From positions 2,790,501-2,854,500 of the forward strand of contig NZ_CP040094.1 of the NCBI RefSeq assembly GCF_013343235.1: a DNA stretch of 64,000 bases, given 5' to 3'. The translations under genes were made by a program, and so were the position numbers. This DNA comes from Nostoc sp. TCL240-02. GTDB taxonomy: Bacteria; Cyanobacteriota; Cyanobacteriia; Cyanobacteriales; Nostocaceae. The notes beneath the pieces are model-generated. The model saw only the letters and a program-made list of their open reading frames with translations. It did not search any database and was not told where the DNA came from. This document shows positions 37,315 to 46,389 of the stretch, piece after piece; the stretch's first letter is position 1; each line of letters opens with the position of its first letter.

Positions 37315-38145
37315 GAATTATTGTTAAACGCTCAACCTCGACAAGATCCATGTCACAGCTGCATTGTACAAATTCCAAGGCACTCTCAAGTTAAATAGAG
37401 AGTTGCAATATGTAAAGAACGCTAAAATGCACTTTTCGCCAAAGCAGGCGCAACATTTTGTTACCAAATTGATCTTATTGATTGACAACCTACTACGCCC
37501 AATATACATTCTTGACTAACTTTGAAATATGCTTGCACAGCTAAAATTTTTCATTGCTAAGTACATTTCACATAATTTTTGTATTGTTTTAACTGCTGAA
37601 TTTAATAATCTTTACTGAGCATTGATTGATAGTCCACGCCAAGGCGTAGCCTGTCGTAATATTTACACTCACTAAATAGAATTTTCTTACCCAAAAACCA
37701 TTACTGCTACATACCATATAATTTAATCAGTAATGATTGATTAAAATTAATCAATCAATTGAATATGGGAAATTTTTCTAAATCTAACGTCAAAGATATT
37801 TAAAATAAAATCGTATAATAGTTTAGTCAATAAATGCTAGCTTTACCCAATAGAACTAGGAACACAGCATTTTTGCTGAGTATATTATATATCTTGTGTC
37901 TTGAGAAAGTTTGACAACTAAGCACTTATCTAAAAATTCTGAGTTTTCAGTCTTGAGTTTAGACTTATACAATACTTATATAGATTTGGACGCTGCTACT
38001 TTGTCAACAGTACGTAAAAATTATTTTGGCTAGAATAGCTCAAACAAGTTTTACAAAGAGTCTTTTTTCTGCAAGTTGTGAGGGGTAAAGACCTCTACTC
38101 CGAATACCACAAACAATCTACGACCTGTACACGGAACTTTGGCTA
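37315..38145. other. 830-bp intergenic region
   Basis: A long AT-rich spacer between divergent genes. It contains the short palindrome TTGATTAAAATTAATCAA near 37738-37755 and a short dispersed repeat (CACGCCAAGGCGTAGCCTGTCG) near 37634. No tRNA, terminator or believable coding frame is visible. Confidence 0.45.
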
Positions 38146-40428
38146 ATGACACCGGATACGCTAATGACCCCGGAAAAAATTTTCCTGGATGGAAAAACTT
38201 TTATTCCTGCTGAACAATTACCTATCCCGGAGTGGCCTTGTGTTGTGAGTGAAAGACCACAACCGACACTGACGGTTAAAGATGATGATTTATTTTTCGT
38301 GACAGATACTATCGGGAATATTTCTGGCTGTTCCCTCAGTGAGGGTAATCCCAGTATGGGGCTGTTTTGCTGTGATACGAGATTTCTCAATCGCTTAGAG
38401 TTGCAAATTGAAGGGCGATCGCCTGTACTTCTCAGTAGTACTGCCGGAAAAGGGTTTTCACTCTCAGTTTTGTGTACTAACCCCAGAATTGACGAACGCC
38501 TAAGAGCCGAAACTATCGGAATTCGGCGAGAAATAGTACTCAATGGCGCTCTATTTGAAGAAATAGAAGTATCTAACTACAGCACAACAACTGTCAATTT
38601 TGAACTAAGTATCAGCTTCGATGCAGATTTTGTTGATTTATTTGAAGTCCGGGGTTATGACAGAGAAAAACGCGGTAGGCTTTTACGTCTACTAGAACCC
38701 ACGACTGAAGAAGGAATTGTCAATGGCGTTTCACCATTACCTAAAGACCCATCAACTTTTAGGGAAGAATCCTTAACACTTGCCTATCAAGGTCTGGATG
38801 GATCGGTGATGGAATCTCGGATTTTATTCCAGCATCGTCAACCAGACTATTTCAAAGGTTACACTGCGGTTTGGCAGCTAGAGTTGGCTTCTCACGAAAC
38901 CCAAAAGCTGGGTTATCGAGTGAATATGTTGAAAAATAACCAATCTAGTTCAACCGTAAGCGCCGCCATCACTTTAGGACAGGCGAAAGCTGCTGAGTTG
39001 ATGGAGGAGCAACACTGGGTACAGCAAATTACCCGCATTAGCTCAGATAAAAGCACTTTCAATCGAGTGATTGAGCGGGCCGAGCAAGATATGTATTTGT
39101 TGCGCCAGTCTTTTGGAAAGCATAAGACAGTTTCGGCTGGAGTACCGTGGTTTTCTACACTATTTGGGCGGGATTCGCTGATTACAGCTTCCCAAACCCT
39201 GATGTTAAACTCGCAAATCGCCAAAGAAACCCTAATATTACTGGCGACATACCAAGGCAAAATCGACGACGAATGGCGCGAAGAAGAACCGGGTAAGATT
39301 TTGCACGAGTTACGTTTGGGAGAAATGGCTCGTTGTCAAGAAATTCCTCACACGCCATACTACGGTACAGTTGATGCGACTCCCCTGTGGCTAATGCTGT
39401 ATGCCGAACATTATGCTTGGACTCACGACCAAGAACTCCTAGAGTTACTTTGGCCAAATGCTTTAGCAGCAATGGACTGGATCGATCGCAATACCAAACA
39501 AACCAGTTACCTCAGCTACTACCGTAAATCTAAACGCGGTCTGGCTAACCAAGGTTGGAAAGACTCTGGCGACTGCATTGTCAACCATAAGGGAGAATTA
39601 GCTAACGGCCCAATTGCCCTTTGTGAGGTGCAAGCTTATGTCTATGCTGCAAAAATGCGCCTAGCAGAAATAGCGAGGATGAAAAAGCGCCTTGATTTGG
39701 CAGATCGTTGGCAAGAAGAGGCTAGAAGTCTCAAGCTTCGTTTTAATCGAGATTTTTGGGTAGAAGACCAGGATTTCTGCGCCTTGGCTTTGGATGGAGA
39801 TGGTAAACCTGTAGACAGTATTACCTCAAATCCTGGTCATTGTCTGCATTTGGGTCTTTTCACCCACGAAAGAGCCTACAGTGTAGCAGAACGGTTGCGG
39901 GCACCAGATATGTTTAATGGTTGGGGCATTCGTACCCTGAGTAGTTTATCACCCGCTTACAATCCAATGGGTTATCACATTGGTTCGGTTTGGCCCCATG
40001 ATAACGCTCTGATTGCAATGGGATTGCGATCGCTAGGTCTAATCGATCAAGCCTTAGAACTTTTCCAAGGTTTATTCGATATGACCAGTCAGCAGCCTTA
40101 TGAACGTCCTCCAGAACTCTTCTGCGGCTACGAACGCAACGGTGATAATGCCCCTGTGCAGTATCCAGTTGCTTGCACTCCCCAAGCTTGGGCGACTGGT
40201 AGTATCTTCCAACTGCTGCAAATGATGGTCAACTTGGTGCCTGATGCTCAAAATAACTGCTTGCGAATAATCGATCCCGCTTTGCCAGAATCGATTAATC
40301 GCCTATCATTTCACAATTTGCGAGTCGGCCCCACAATTCTCGATTTAGAATTCGAGCGTTCTGGTACTACGACTGCTTGTCGCGTTGCGAAAAAACGGGG
40401 CAATTTGCGGGTAGTGATTGAAGCATAG
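38146..40428 (+). CDS. Amylo-alpha-1,6-glucosidase / glycogen debranching-like enzyme
   Basis: A 760-residue protein. The N-terminal domain (residues 45-260) is of the glycogen-debranching N-terminal type (DDDLFFVTDTIGNISG, MGLFCCDTRFLNRLELQ). From about residue 320 is an (alpha/alpha)6-barrel of the glycoside hydrolase 15/63/133 type (GVPWFSTLFGRDSLITASQ, YGTVDATPLWLMLYAEHY, GWKDSGDCIVN, GYHIGSVWPHDNALIAMGLR). The family hydrolyses alpha-glucosidic branches or related glucosides. No signal peptide, so it is probably cytoplasmic and linked to glycogen turnover. Confidence 0.85.
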   Translation: MTPDTLMTPEKIFLDGKTFIPAEQLPIPEWPCVVSERPQPTLTVKDDDLFFVTDTIGNISGCSLSEGNPSMGLFCCDTRFLNRLELQIEGRSPVLLSSTAGKGFSLSVLCTNPRIDERLRAETIGIRREIVLNGALFEEIEVSNYSTTTVNFELSISFDADFVDLFEVRGYDREKRGRLLRLLEPTTEEGIVNGVSPLPKDPSTFREESLTLAYQGLDGSVMESRILFQHRQPDYFKGYTAVWQLELASHETQKLGYRVNMLKNNQSSSTVSAAITLGQAKAAELMEEQHWVQQITRISSDKSTFNRVIERAEQDMYLLRQSFGKHKTVSAGVPWFSTLFGRDSLITASQTLMLNSQIAKETLILLATYQGKIDDEWREEEPGKILHELRLGEMARCQEIPHTPYYGTVDATPLWLMLYAEHYAWTHDQELLELLWPNALAAMDWIDRNTKQTSYLSYYRKSKRGLANQGWKDSGDCIVNHKGELANGPIALCEVQAYVYAAKMRLAEIARMKKRLDLADRWQEEARSLKLRFNRDFWVEDQDFCALALDGDGKPVDSITSNPGHCLHLGLFTHERAYSVAERLRAPDMFNGWGIRTLSSLSPAYNPMGYHIGSVWPHDNALIAMGLRSLGLIDQALELFQGLFDMTSQQPYERPPELFCGYERNGDNAPVQYPVACTPQAWATGSIFQLLQMMVNLVPDAQNNCLRIIDPALPESINRLSFHNLRVGPTILDLEFERSGTTTACRVAKKRGNLRVVIEA

Positions 40429-40434
40429 AGCCAG

Positions 40435-40466
40435 TAGGGAGTGGTGAACGATCTACTCCCTATTTT
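40435..40466. terminator. Terminator between convergent genes
   Basis: An 8-bp stem (TAGGGAGT/ACTCCCTA) with a 12-nt loop is followed by TTTT. It starts 6 bp after the glucosidase stop and faces the 3' end of the leftward P-type ATPase gene. Confidence 0.75.
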
Positions 40467-40490
40467 ATGATTGGTGCGTAGGTAAATCAT

Positions 40491-43160
40491 TTACAGATTT
40501 TCTTGGATAGGTTTTATTGATTTAGATTGAATAACTCGTTGGGGTCGATTGAGAAACTTTAACTGTTCAAACCAAAGCAGAGCGATCGCCCCACCTCCTA
40601 AACAAATTGCCAAGTCGATTGGGTGTAAGAAGGAGAAGCTAAACAATTGACGTAAGAACGGAACATACAGCACGAACGCCAGAAAAACCAGTCCCCCACC
40701 AACCACCCACCAGAGAGCATTATTGGGAGATTTCAGGATTTTTAGACTGAGGCGAGATGAAGAACTTTCGCTCAAAATTAGGAATAAATTTGCCAAAATC
40801 AACGCTGTAAACGTTAAAGCACGGGCATCAAGTTCACCTTGTCGGCGATATAGCGCCACCACAAAGATGGCGAGAGTGATCAACAAAATTCCCACCCCTT
40901 GTAGCACTGCCAATCCTAAAGTTTTCCTACCAAATAATGCTTCTTTGGGGTGGCGAGGAGGACGCTGCATTACTGTTGCTTCTGCGGGTTCAGCTTCTAA
41001 AACGATGGAGCAAGCTGGATCAATAATCAAATGCAGAAAGGCAACGTGAACGGGAAGCAATACTAATGGCAACTTAAACAACACTGGAATCAAAGACATG
41101 CCAGCGATCGGGATGTGAATCGCTAGCAGATATGCCATTGCTTTGCGGAGATTATCAAAAATTCGCCGTCCAAGTTTGACTGCTTCCACGATGGACGAAA
41201 AATCATCATCCAATAACACCAACGCTGCCGACTCACGGGCAACATCCGTACCTCGCCGTCCCATCGCAATCCCGATTTGGGCAGATTTGAGAGCAGAAGC
41301 ATCATTCACACCATCCCCAGTCATAGCAACAACTTCACCCTTAGCTTTCAAAGCATTCACCAACCGCAATTTTTGTTCGGTAACGGCTCGTGCAAAAATA
41401 TTCGTACTTTGAATACGTTGTTCGAGTTCAGCGTCACTGATCAGATCCAATTCCGCTCCTGTCAAAATGGCTCCCATTTGCATCAATCCAATCTGACGGG
41501 CAATAGTTTGAGCAGTTCCGGGATAATCACCCGTAATCATCACCACTCGAATACCTGCGGTATAACATTCTTGAATTGCCGCCGCAACGTTTGGACGCAC
41601 TGGATCAGACAGTCCTACCAATCCGAGAAATTGAAAAGGAAAGTCATGTTGCTCATCGGGTAAATGATTGGGATTGAGGGACGGATGAGGTGGTAAAAAT
41701 GGAGGCGGCGCATCAAGAAGAGACGCTTTGGCAACGCCTAACACACGCAATCCTTGATTGGCCATTTCACTGATTTGGGTTGCCAGAATTCTCTGCTGTT
41801 GAAGCGTGAAATGACAGAGATCCGCGATCGCTTCCGGCGCTCCTTTCGCTGCAATTTCATACTGCTTACCATCGCCTGACTGCCAAACATGAGACATTGC
41901 CAATAGATGGGGTGAGAGCGGATATTCTCGTAACAGTATCCAATCGTTGTGCAGATGTTCAGTATGTGCGAGATAGCGATCGCCTAATTCCTTAAACGCT
42001 TTCTCCATTGGATCAAAGGGATCTCTTTGGCTCGCCAGAATGCAGAACTCGACTAATTCATGAACCGTTTCGGGGAGAGACTCTCGTAAATGCAATTCCA
42101 AATTATATGGATGAGCGTTTTCTGCATTGTTGTATGCAAATAGCTGTTGCACAGCCATCTGATTCAGCGTCAGCGTCCCGGTTTTATCCACACACAGAAC
42201 GGTTGCGGAACCCAAGGTTTCAACGGCGGAAGCGCGACGAGCTAAGACGTGTTTCTGAGAAATACGCCATGCTCCCAAGGCTAAGAAAATCGTCACGACA
42301 ACCGGAAATTCATTCGGCAAAATTGCCATCGCTAAAGTAATACCCGCGAGAAATCCTTTGAGCCAATCTCCTCGCGTCAGTCCATAAATGACAACAATCG
42401 CCACACACAATAATAAAGCGATGCCAAATAAACGGCTTACCAACCGAGTCATTTCTTGTTGTAGGGGAGTCGGTTCCAGCTTGACTTTTTGTAAGGCGTT
42501 GCCAATCTTGCCCATCTCTGTTTGAGCGCCCACTGCTTGGACTTGAGCAATTCCCTGTCCCTGAACCACCAAGGTTCCAGAATATACAAAGGGCAACTCA
42601 TCTCCCCCTGGACGCGCCATTTCCACAGTACCGGCGGCAGCAAGGTTGTTGAGCGTAGTCGAAACAACTTTGCGAACAGGTAGAGATTCCCCAGTTAATA
42701 ACGATTCATCAGTTGAGAGATTTGTACAGGATAGTACTATTGCATCAGCAGGTACGCGATCGCCTTCTGCCAACACTAAGATATCTCCCCGAACGACTTC
42801 TCGCCCCGCAATCCGTTTTTGCTGTCCATCCCGAATTACCAAGGCGCGAGGACTGGAGAGATCGCGCAAGGCTTCTAGGGTGTGTTCGGTTTTACCTTCC
42901 TGGTAAAGGCTGATTCCTGTGATGAAGAAGACGAAACCCAGCAAAATCAGGGCTTCTTGTAAGTCGCCTAAAATCCAATAAATGATCCCGCCGCCGACCA
43001 GCAAGAGAAAGATCGGATCTTGAACAGTTTCCCAAGCGAAGGATAAAATACTGCGAGAGCGAGCCGAGGAAAGTTCATTGTAGCCATCCTGTTTGAGCCG
43101 AGCGATCGCTTCAACCTCAGATAACCCAGCCACGGTATTCAGATCGACGGTCGAAACCAT
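40491..43160 (-). CDS. Cation-translocating P-type ATPase (calcium/PMR1-like, type II)
   Basis: An 889-residue pump starting at ATG 43160 (MVSTVDLNTVAGLSEVEA). Features in order: N-terminal cation-ATPase domain, LLTGESLPVRK (actuator), PNEFPVVVTIFLALGAWRIS, the phosphorylation site CVDKTGTLTLNQM near residue 330, MITGDYPGTAQTIARQIG, MTGDGVNDASALKSAQIGIAMG and a C-terminal block of membrane helices. The intramembrane segment PNEFP differs from the PEGLP of SERCA-type calcium pumps, so ion specificity is uncertain. It neighbours a divergent magnesium-type pump. Confidence 0.87.
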   Translation of the reverse strand: MVSTVDLNTVAGLSEVEAIARLKQDGYNELSSARSRSILSFAWETVQDPIFLLLVGGGIIYWILGDLQEALILLGFVFFITGISLYQEGKTEHTLEALRDLSSPRALVIRDGQQKRIAGREVVRGDILVLAEGDRVPADAIVLSCTNLSTDESLLTGESLPVRKVVSTTLNNLAAAGTVEMARPGGDELPFVYSGTLVVQGQGIAQVQAVGAQTEMGKIGNALQKVKLEPTPLQQEMTRLVSRLFGIALLLCVAIVVIYGLTRGDWLKGFLAGITLAMAILPNEFPVVVTIFLALGAWRISQKHVLARRASAVETLGSATVLCVDKTGTLTLNQMAVQQLFAYNNAENAHPYNLELHLRESLPETVHELVEFCILASQRDPFDPMEKAFKELGDRYLAHTEHLHNDWILLREYPLSPHLLAMSHVWQSGDGKQYEIAAKGAPEAIADLCHFTLQQQRILATQISEMANQGLRVLGVAKASLLDAPPPFLPPHPSLNPNHLPDEQHDFPFQFLGLVGLSDPVRPNVAAAIQECYTAGIRVVMITGDYPGTAQTIARQIGLMQMGAILTGAELDLISDAELEQRIQSTNIFARAVTEQKLRLVNALKAKGEVVAMTGDGVNDASALKSAQIGIAMGRRGTDVARESAALVLLDDDFSSIVEAVKLGRRIFDNLRKAMAYLLAIHIPIAGMSLIPVLFKLPLVLLPVHVAFLHLIIDPACSIVLEAEPAEATVMQRPPRHPKEALFGRKTLGLAVLQGVGILLITLAIFVVALYRRQGELDARALTFTALILANLFLILSESSSSRLSLKILKSPNNALWWVVGGGLVFLAFVLYVPFLRQLFSFSFLHPIDLAICLGGGAIALLWFEQLKFLNRPQRVIQSKSIKPIQENL

Positions 43161-43483
43161 AATTCTGCTTTTTCCTATGAGACATAAAAAACAGATCAAT
43201 CCACTTGATGTTAAATGCCAAATTTGAGGAAGTCGTGAGGTAACATAAACTCATTTGTCCTTTGTCACTTGTACTGAGTTTCGACTGCGCTCAACTACCG
43301 CGTAGTCGTACCACTTCGTGGAAGCAAGCTACGCGTAGCGTCTCGCAGAGAAGTATTGGTCATTAGTAAGGACTTTAAGACTATTTACATTTCGCAACAT
43401 AATTTGGTTTATTTCTACCAACTTACTTAGTAGATAACCTTGCTTATCTATTCAGGATTTAAAAAAATTGGATACTGACATCT
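43161..43483. other. Divergent spacer between two P-type ATPase genes
   Basis: A 323-bp region with repeat-derived segments: (CCTTTGTC) heptamers near 43258 and a GC-rich dispersed repeat near 43300-43350 (AAGCTACGCGTAGCGTCTCG). It contains both promoters and no gene. Confidence 0.4.
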
Positions 43484-46027
43484 ATGCCTCAAGTCATCCC
43501 CTCATTTTGGAGCCTACCTGCCGAACAGGTATTAGATCAACTTAAGAGTAGCCACCAGGGTTTGAGTCGCCAAGAGGCGCAGCAACGGCTCACTCAATAT
43601 GGTGCAAACAGTCTCAAGCAAAAGCGACAGTCATCCACACTACTCTTGTTGCTGAACCAGTTTAAGAGTCCGATTATTTTGATTTTAATAGCAGCTGCTG
43701 TTCTCTCCAGTTTTCTTGGAGATGTCATTGATACTATTATTATTCTGACGATCGTACTAATTAGTGGGCTATTAGGATTTTGGCAAGAGCGAGGAGCTAG
43801 AGATGCCGTAACGAAGCTACTGGCTTTAGTGCAAGTAAAAGCCACAGTTTTGAGAGATGGTCAATCTCAAGAAATCTCTAATGAGGAGGTGGTTCCAGGT
43901 GACATTGTGTTGCTTGCTGCTGGCGATAGTATCCCTGGTGACTGCCTGATTTTAGAGTCGAAGGATCTGTCAGTGAATGAAGCAGCACTCACGGGAGAAA
44001 CCTATCCTGCTGACAAACTGGGTGGCGTATTGCCGAACGAAGTCGGACTCAGCCAGCGAACAAACACCCTTTATATGGGCACTAACGCCATCAGTGGTAC
44101 TGCGAAGGCGGTTGTGATGCAGACCGGAAAACAGACTGAATTTGGCAAGGTATCAGAACGCCTGAAACTCAGACCGCCCGAAACCGAATTTGAAAGGGGA
44201 CTGGGCAAGTTTGGCTATTTTCTCATGGAAGTGACGTTGATTTTGGTGGTTCTAATTTTTGTCGCCAACGTCTACTTGCAACGCCCTGTTCTACAATCTT
44301 TTCTATTCTCCCTAGCGCTTGCAGTCGGTCTGACTCCTCAATTGTTGCCTGCGATCGTTAGCGTTAACTTGGCTCGCGGCGCTAAACAAATGGCGAAAAA
44401 GCAGGTGATTGTGAAACGACTGTCTGCGATTGAAAATTTTGGCAGCATGAACGTGTTTTGTACAGATAAAACGGGCACGCTGACGGAAGGGGAAGTGAAA
44501 ATTCACGCTGCGGTTGATGTGGAGGGGAAGGAGAGCGATCGCGTTTTGCTTTATGCCTATTTAAATGCTGCGTCTGAATCAGGCTATGTAAATCCCATCG
44601 ATGCCGCAATTCGTCAACACAAGCAATTTGACATTTCTGCTTATCAGAAACTAGATGAAGTACCCTATGATTTCAACCGTAAACGTCTAAGTATTCTGTT
44701 GAAGAAAGATAATAGGAATCTGATTGTCACCAAAGGTGCGCTAAAGGCAATTCTCAATGTTTGCTCAACCGTCGAAACTGGTGACGGAAAGACAATTGAC
44801 ATTGCTATGCAGCAGGACAAGATTCAGCTACGGGCAGAAGAACTTGGTAGTGAAGGGTTTCGAGTTTTGGGGGTAGCTTACCGCAACTGCGTAGCTTGCG
44901 TGTCGTCTGACGACAATCGCAATTCCTTCAGCAAAGACGATGAAACAAACATGACGTTTTTGGGTTATCTTGCTCTTTTCGATCCACCAAAAGCAGATAT
45001 TGCTGATACGCTCAAAGAATTGGGACAACTTGGAGTTACCACAAAAATGATCACGGGCGATAGTCGAGCGGTTGCCATCAGTATCATTGAACAGGTGGGA
45101 TTACCAAAACCAAAGGTTTTAACTGGTGGCGAATTGCAAGAGCTTTCTGATGAAGCCCTAATGCATCGTGTTGGCAAAATAAATGTCTTTGCTGAGGTTG
45201 AGCCAAATCAAAAAGAGCGGATCATCATTGCGCTGAAAAAAACCGGGAATGTAGTCGGTTATCTTGGCGATGGCATTAACGATGCCTCAGCGCTTCATGC
45301 TGCCGATGTGGGTATTTCTGTTGAGAGTTCGGTTGACGTAGCCAAAGAAGCCGCAGATATCGTGTTGATGCAAAAAGACCTAAATGTTTTGGTCGAAGGT
45401 GTGAAAGAAGGACGGGTAACGTTTGCCAATACGCTCAAATACGTATTTATGGCAACAAGTGCTAATTTCGGCAATATGTTTAGCATGGCAGGTATTTCTC
45501 TAGTTCTACCCTTCTTACCCTTGCTACCTAGCCAAATTTTGCTCACAAACCTGTTGACCGATTTCCCAGAAATGACGATCGCAACCGATCGCGTAGACCG
45601 GGAAATGGTCAACAAACCCCGGCGGATGAACATCACATTTATCCGTAATTTTATGGTGGTGTTTGGGCTGCTGAGTTCAGTCTTTGATTACCTCACCTTT
45701 GCGGCACTCCTATTGCTGCTGCACGCCAACTCAGCGCAATTTAGAACCGGTTGGTTTATGGAATCAGTGATTTCTGCATCTATGATTGTGCTGGTAATTC
45801 GCACACGGCAATCTATCCTCACGAGCAAGCCAGGAAAGTACTTATTGACGGCAACGATCGCGATCGCCATTGTCACCCTCCTGATTCCTTATACTCCAGT
45901 TGCAGGTTTACTAGGGTTCCAACCTTTACCCATTGAATTCCTTTTGGTGCTGGCAGCAATTGTTGGACTTTATATCATCTGTGCAGAAAACGTTAAACGG
46001 ATTTTCTATCAACACGTCCAGTCTTAA
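43484..46027 (+). CDS. mgtA: Magnesium-translocating P-type ATPase (MgtA-like)
   Basis: An 847-residue type IIIB pump. Key motifs are AALTGETYPADK (actuator), ALAVGLTPQLLPAIVSVNLARGA in the membrane core (the family-specific segment), the phosphorylation site FCTDKTGTLTEGEVKIH near residue 328, MITGDSRAVAISII, YLGDGINDASALHAADVGISVE and the MgtA/MgtB C-terminus (FLPLLPSQILLTNLLTDFPE). It imports Mg2+ down its electrochemical gradient at the expense of ATP. Its stop lies 86 bp from the CAST element, so before insertion it was the gene next to the tRNA-Arg gene. Confidence 0.92.
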   Translation: MPQVIPSFWSLPAEQVLDQLKSSHQGLSRQEAQQRLTQYGANSLKQKRQSSTLLLLLNQFKSPIILILIAAAVLSSFLGDVIDTIIILTIVLISGLLGFWQERGARDAVTKLLALVQVKATVLRDGQSQEISNEEVVPGDIVLLAAGDSIPGDCLILESKDLSVNEAALTGETYPADKLGGVLPNEVGLSQRTNTLYMGTNAISGTAKAVVMQTGKQTEFGKVSERLKLRPPETEFERGLGKFGYFLMEVTLILVVLIFVANVYLQRPVLQSFLFSLALAVGLTPQLLPAIVSVNLARGAKQMAKKQVIVKRLSAIENFGSMNVFCTDKTGTLTEGEVKIHAAVDVEGKESDRVLLYAYLNAASESGYVNPIDAAIRQHKQFDISAYQKLDEVPYDFNRKRLSILLKKDNRNLIVTKGALKAILNVCSTVETGDGKTIDIAMQQDKIQLRAEELGSEGFRVLGVAYRNCVACVSSDDNRNSFSKDDETNMTFLGYLALFDPPKADIADTLKELGQLGVTTKMITGDSRAVAISIIEQVGLPKPKVLTGGELQELSDEALMHRVGKINVFAEVEPNQKERIIIALKKTGNVVGYLGDGINDASALHAADVGISVESSVDVAKEAADIVLMQKDLNVLVEGVKEGRVTFANTLKYVFMATSANFGNMFSMAGISLVLPFLPLLPSQILLTNLLTDFPEMTIATDRVDREMVNKPRRMNITFIRNFMVVFGLLSSVFDYLTFAALLLLLHANSAQFRTGWFMESVISASMIVLVIRTRQSILTSKPGKYLLTATIAIAIVTLLIPYTPVAGLLGFQPLPIEFLLVLAAIVGLYIICAENVKRIFYQHVQS

Positions 46028-46108
46028 CCAAAGAAAGTGTAGCTGTGTCAAAATCAGCATATCTGTTTGAGTAGACATAGCCGAGACAATAATTGTCAAT
46101 CAAAAAAT

Positions 46109-46113
46109 AAAAA
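46109..46113. repeat. Target site duplication, tnsB side (AAAAA)
   Basis: Five A residues immediately before the TGTACA terminus. The same five bases follow the other terminus at 60067-60071. A 5-bp duplication is the rule for Tn7-like elements. The low complexity of the sequence weakens it as stand-alone proof. Confidence 0.7.
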
Positions 46114-46389
46114 TGTACATTCACTAATTATTTGTCAATTTAACAAAATATTGTCACAACATTATAAATATCTAAAACCCTGACATAGCAACGATTATAC
46201 CAGGGTTTTCCTATTTAAGACAGTTATACCCATCTAAGCCGATATTCACTAATTAGATGTCAAATACCAGATATTTCACAATTTAATTGTCACTTCCCAA
46301 AAACCTGGAAAAATCATGAGTTTTCATAAATTAACAAATTATTTGTCAAAATATTAGTATAATACAACTATGTTTTGATAAAACACTGT
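46114..46389. promoter_or_regulatory. Transposon end, tnsB side, with TnsB-binding repeats and tnsB promoter
   Basis: Starts with TGTACATTCACTAATTATTT and carries about five copies of an AT-rich motif ending in TGTCA, at roughly 46125-46136, 46146-46156, 46249-46262, 46281-46293 and 46335-46348. They match the repeats at the opposite end and are expected TnsB sites. The last one lies only about 40 bp from the tnsB start, so TnsB could repress its own promoter. Confidence 0.8.

Noticed and set aside
37315..38145. Possible small RNA or tRNA in the long spacer between the histidine kinase and glucosidase genes
   Set aside because: No cloverleaf, terminator or promoter pattern could be found; only short AT-rich palindromes.
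40491..46027. The two P-type ATPase genes as cargo of the transposon
   Set aside because: The TGTACA end and AAAAA duplication place the boundary at 46114, after mgtA.
46081..46113. An additional TnsB site just outside the tnsB-side terminus (ACAATAATTGTCAAT)
   Set aside because: It resembles the TnsB motif but lies outside the TGTACA terminus and the duplication, and a single AT-rich match is weak.
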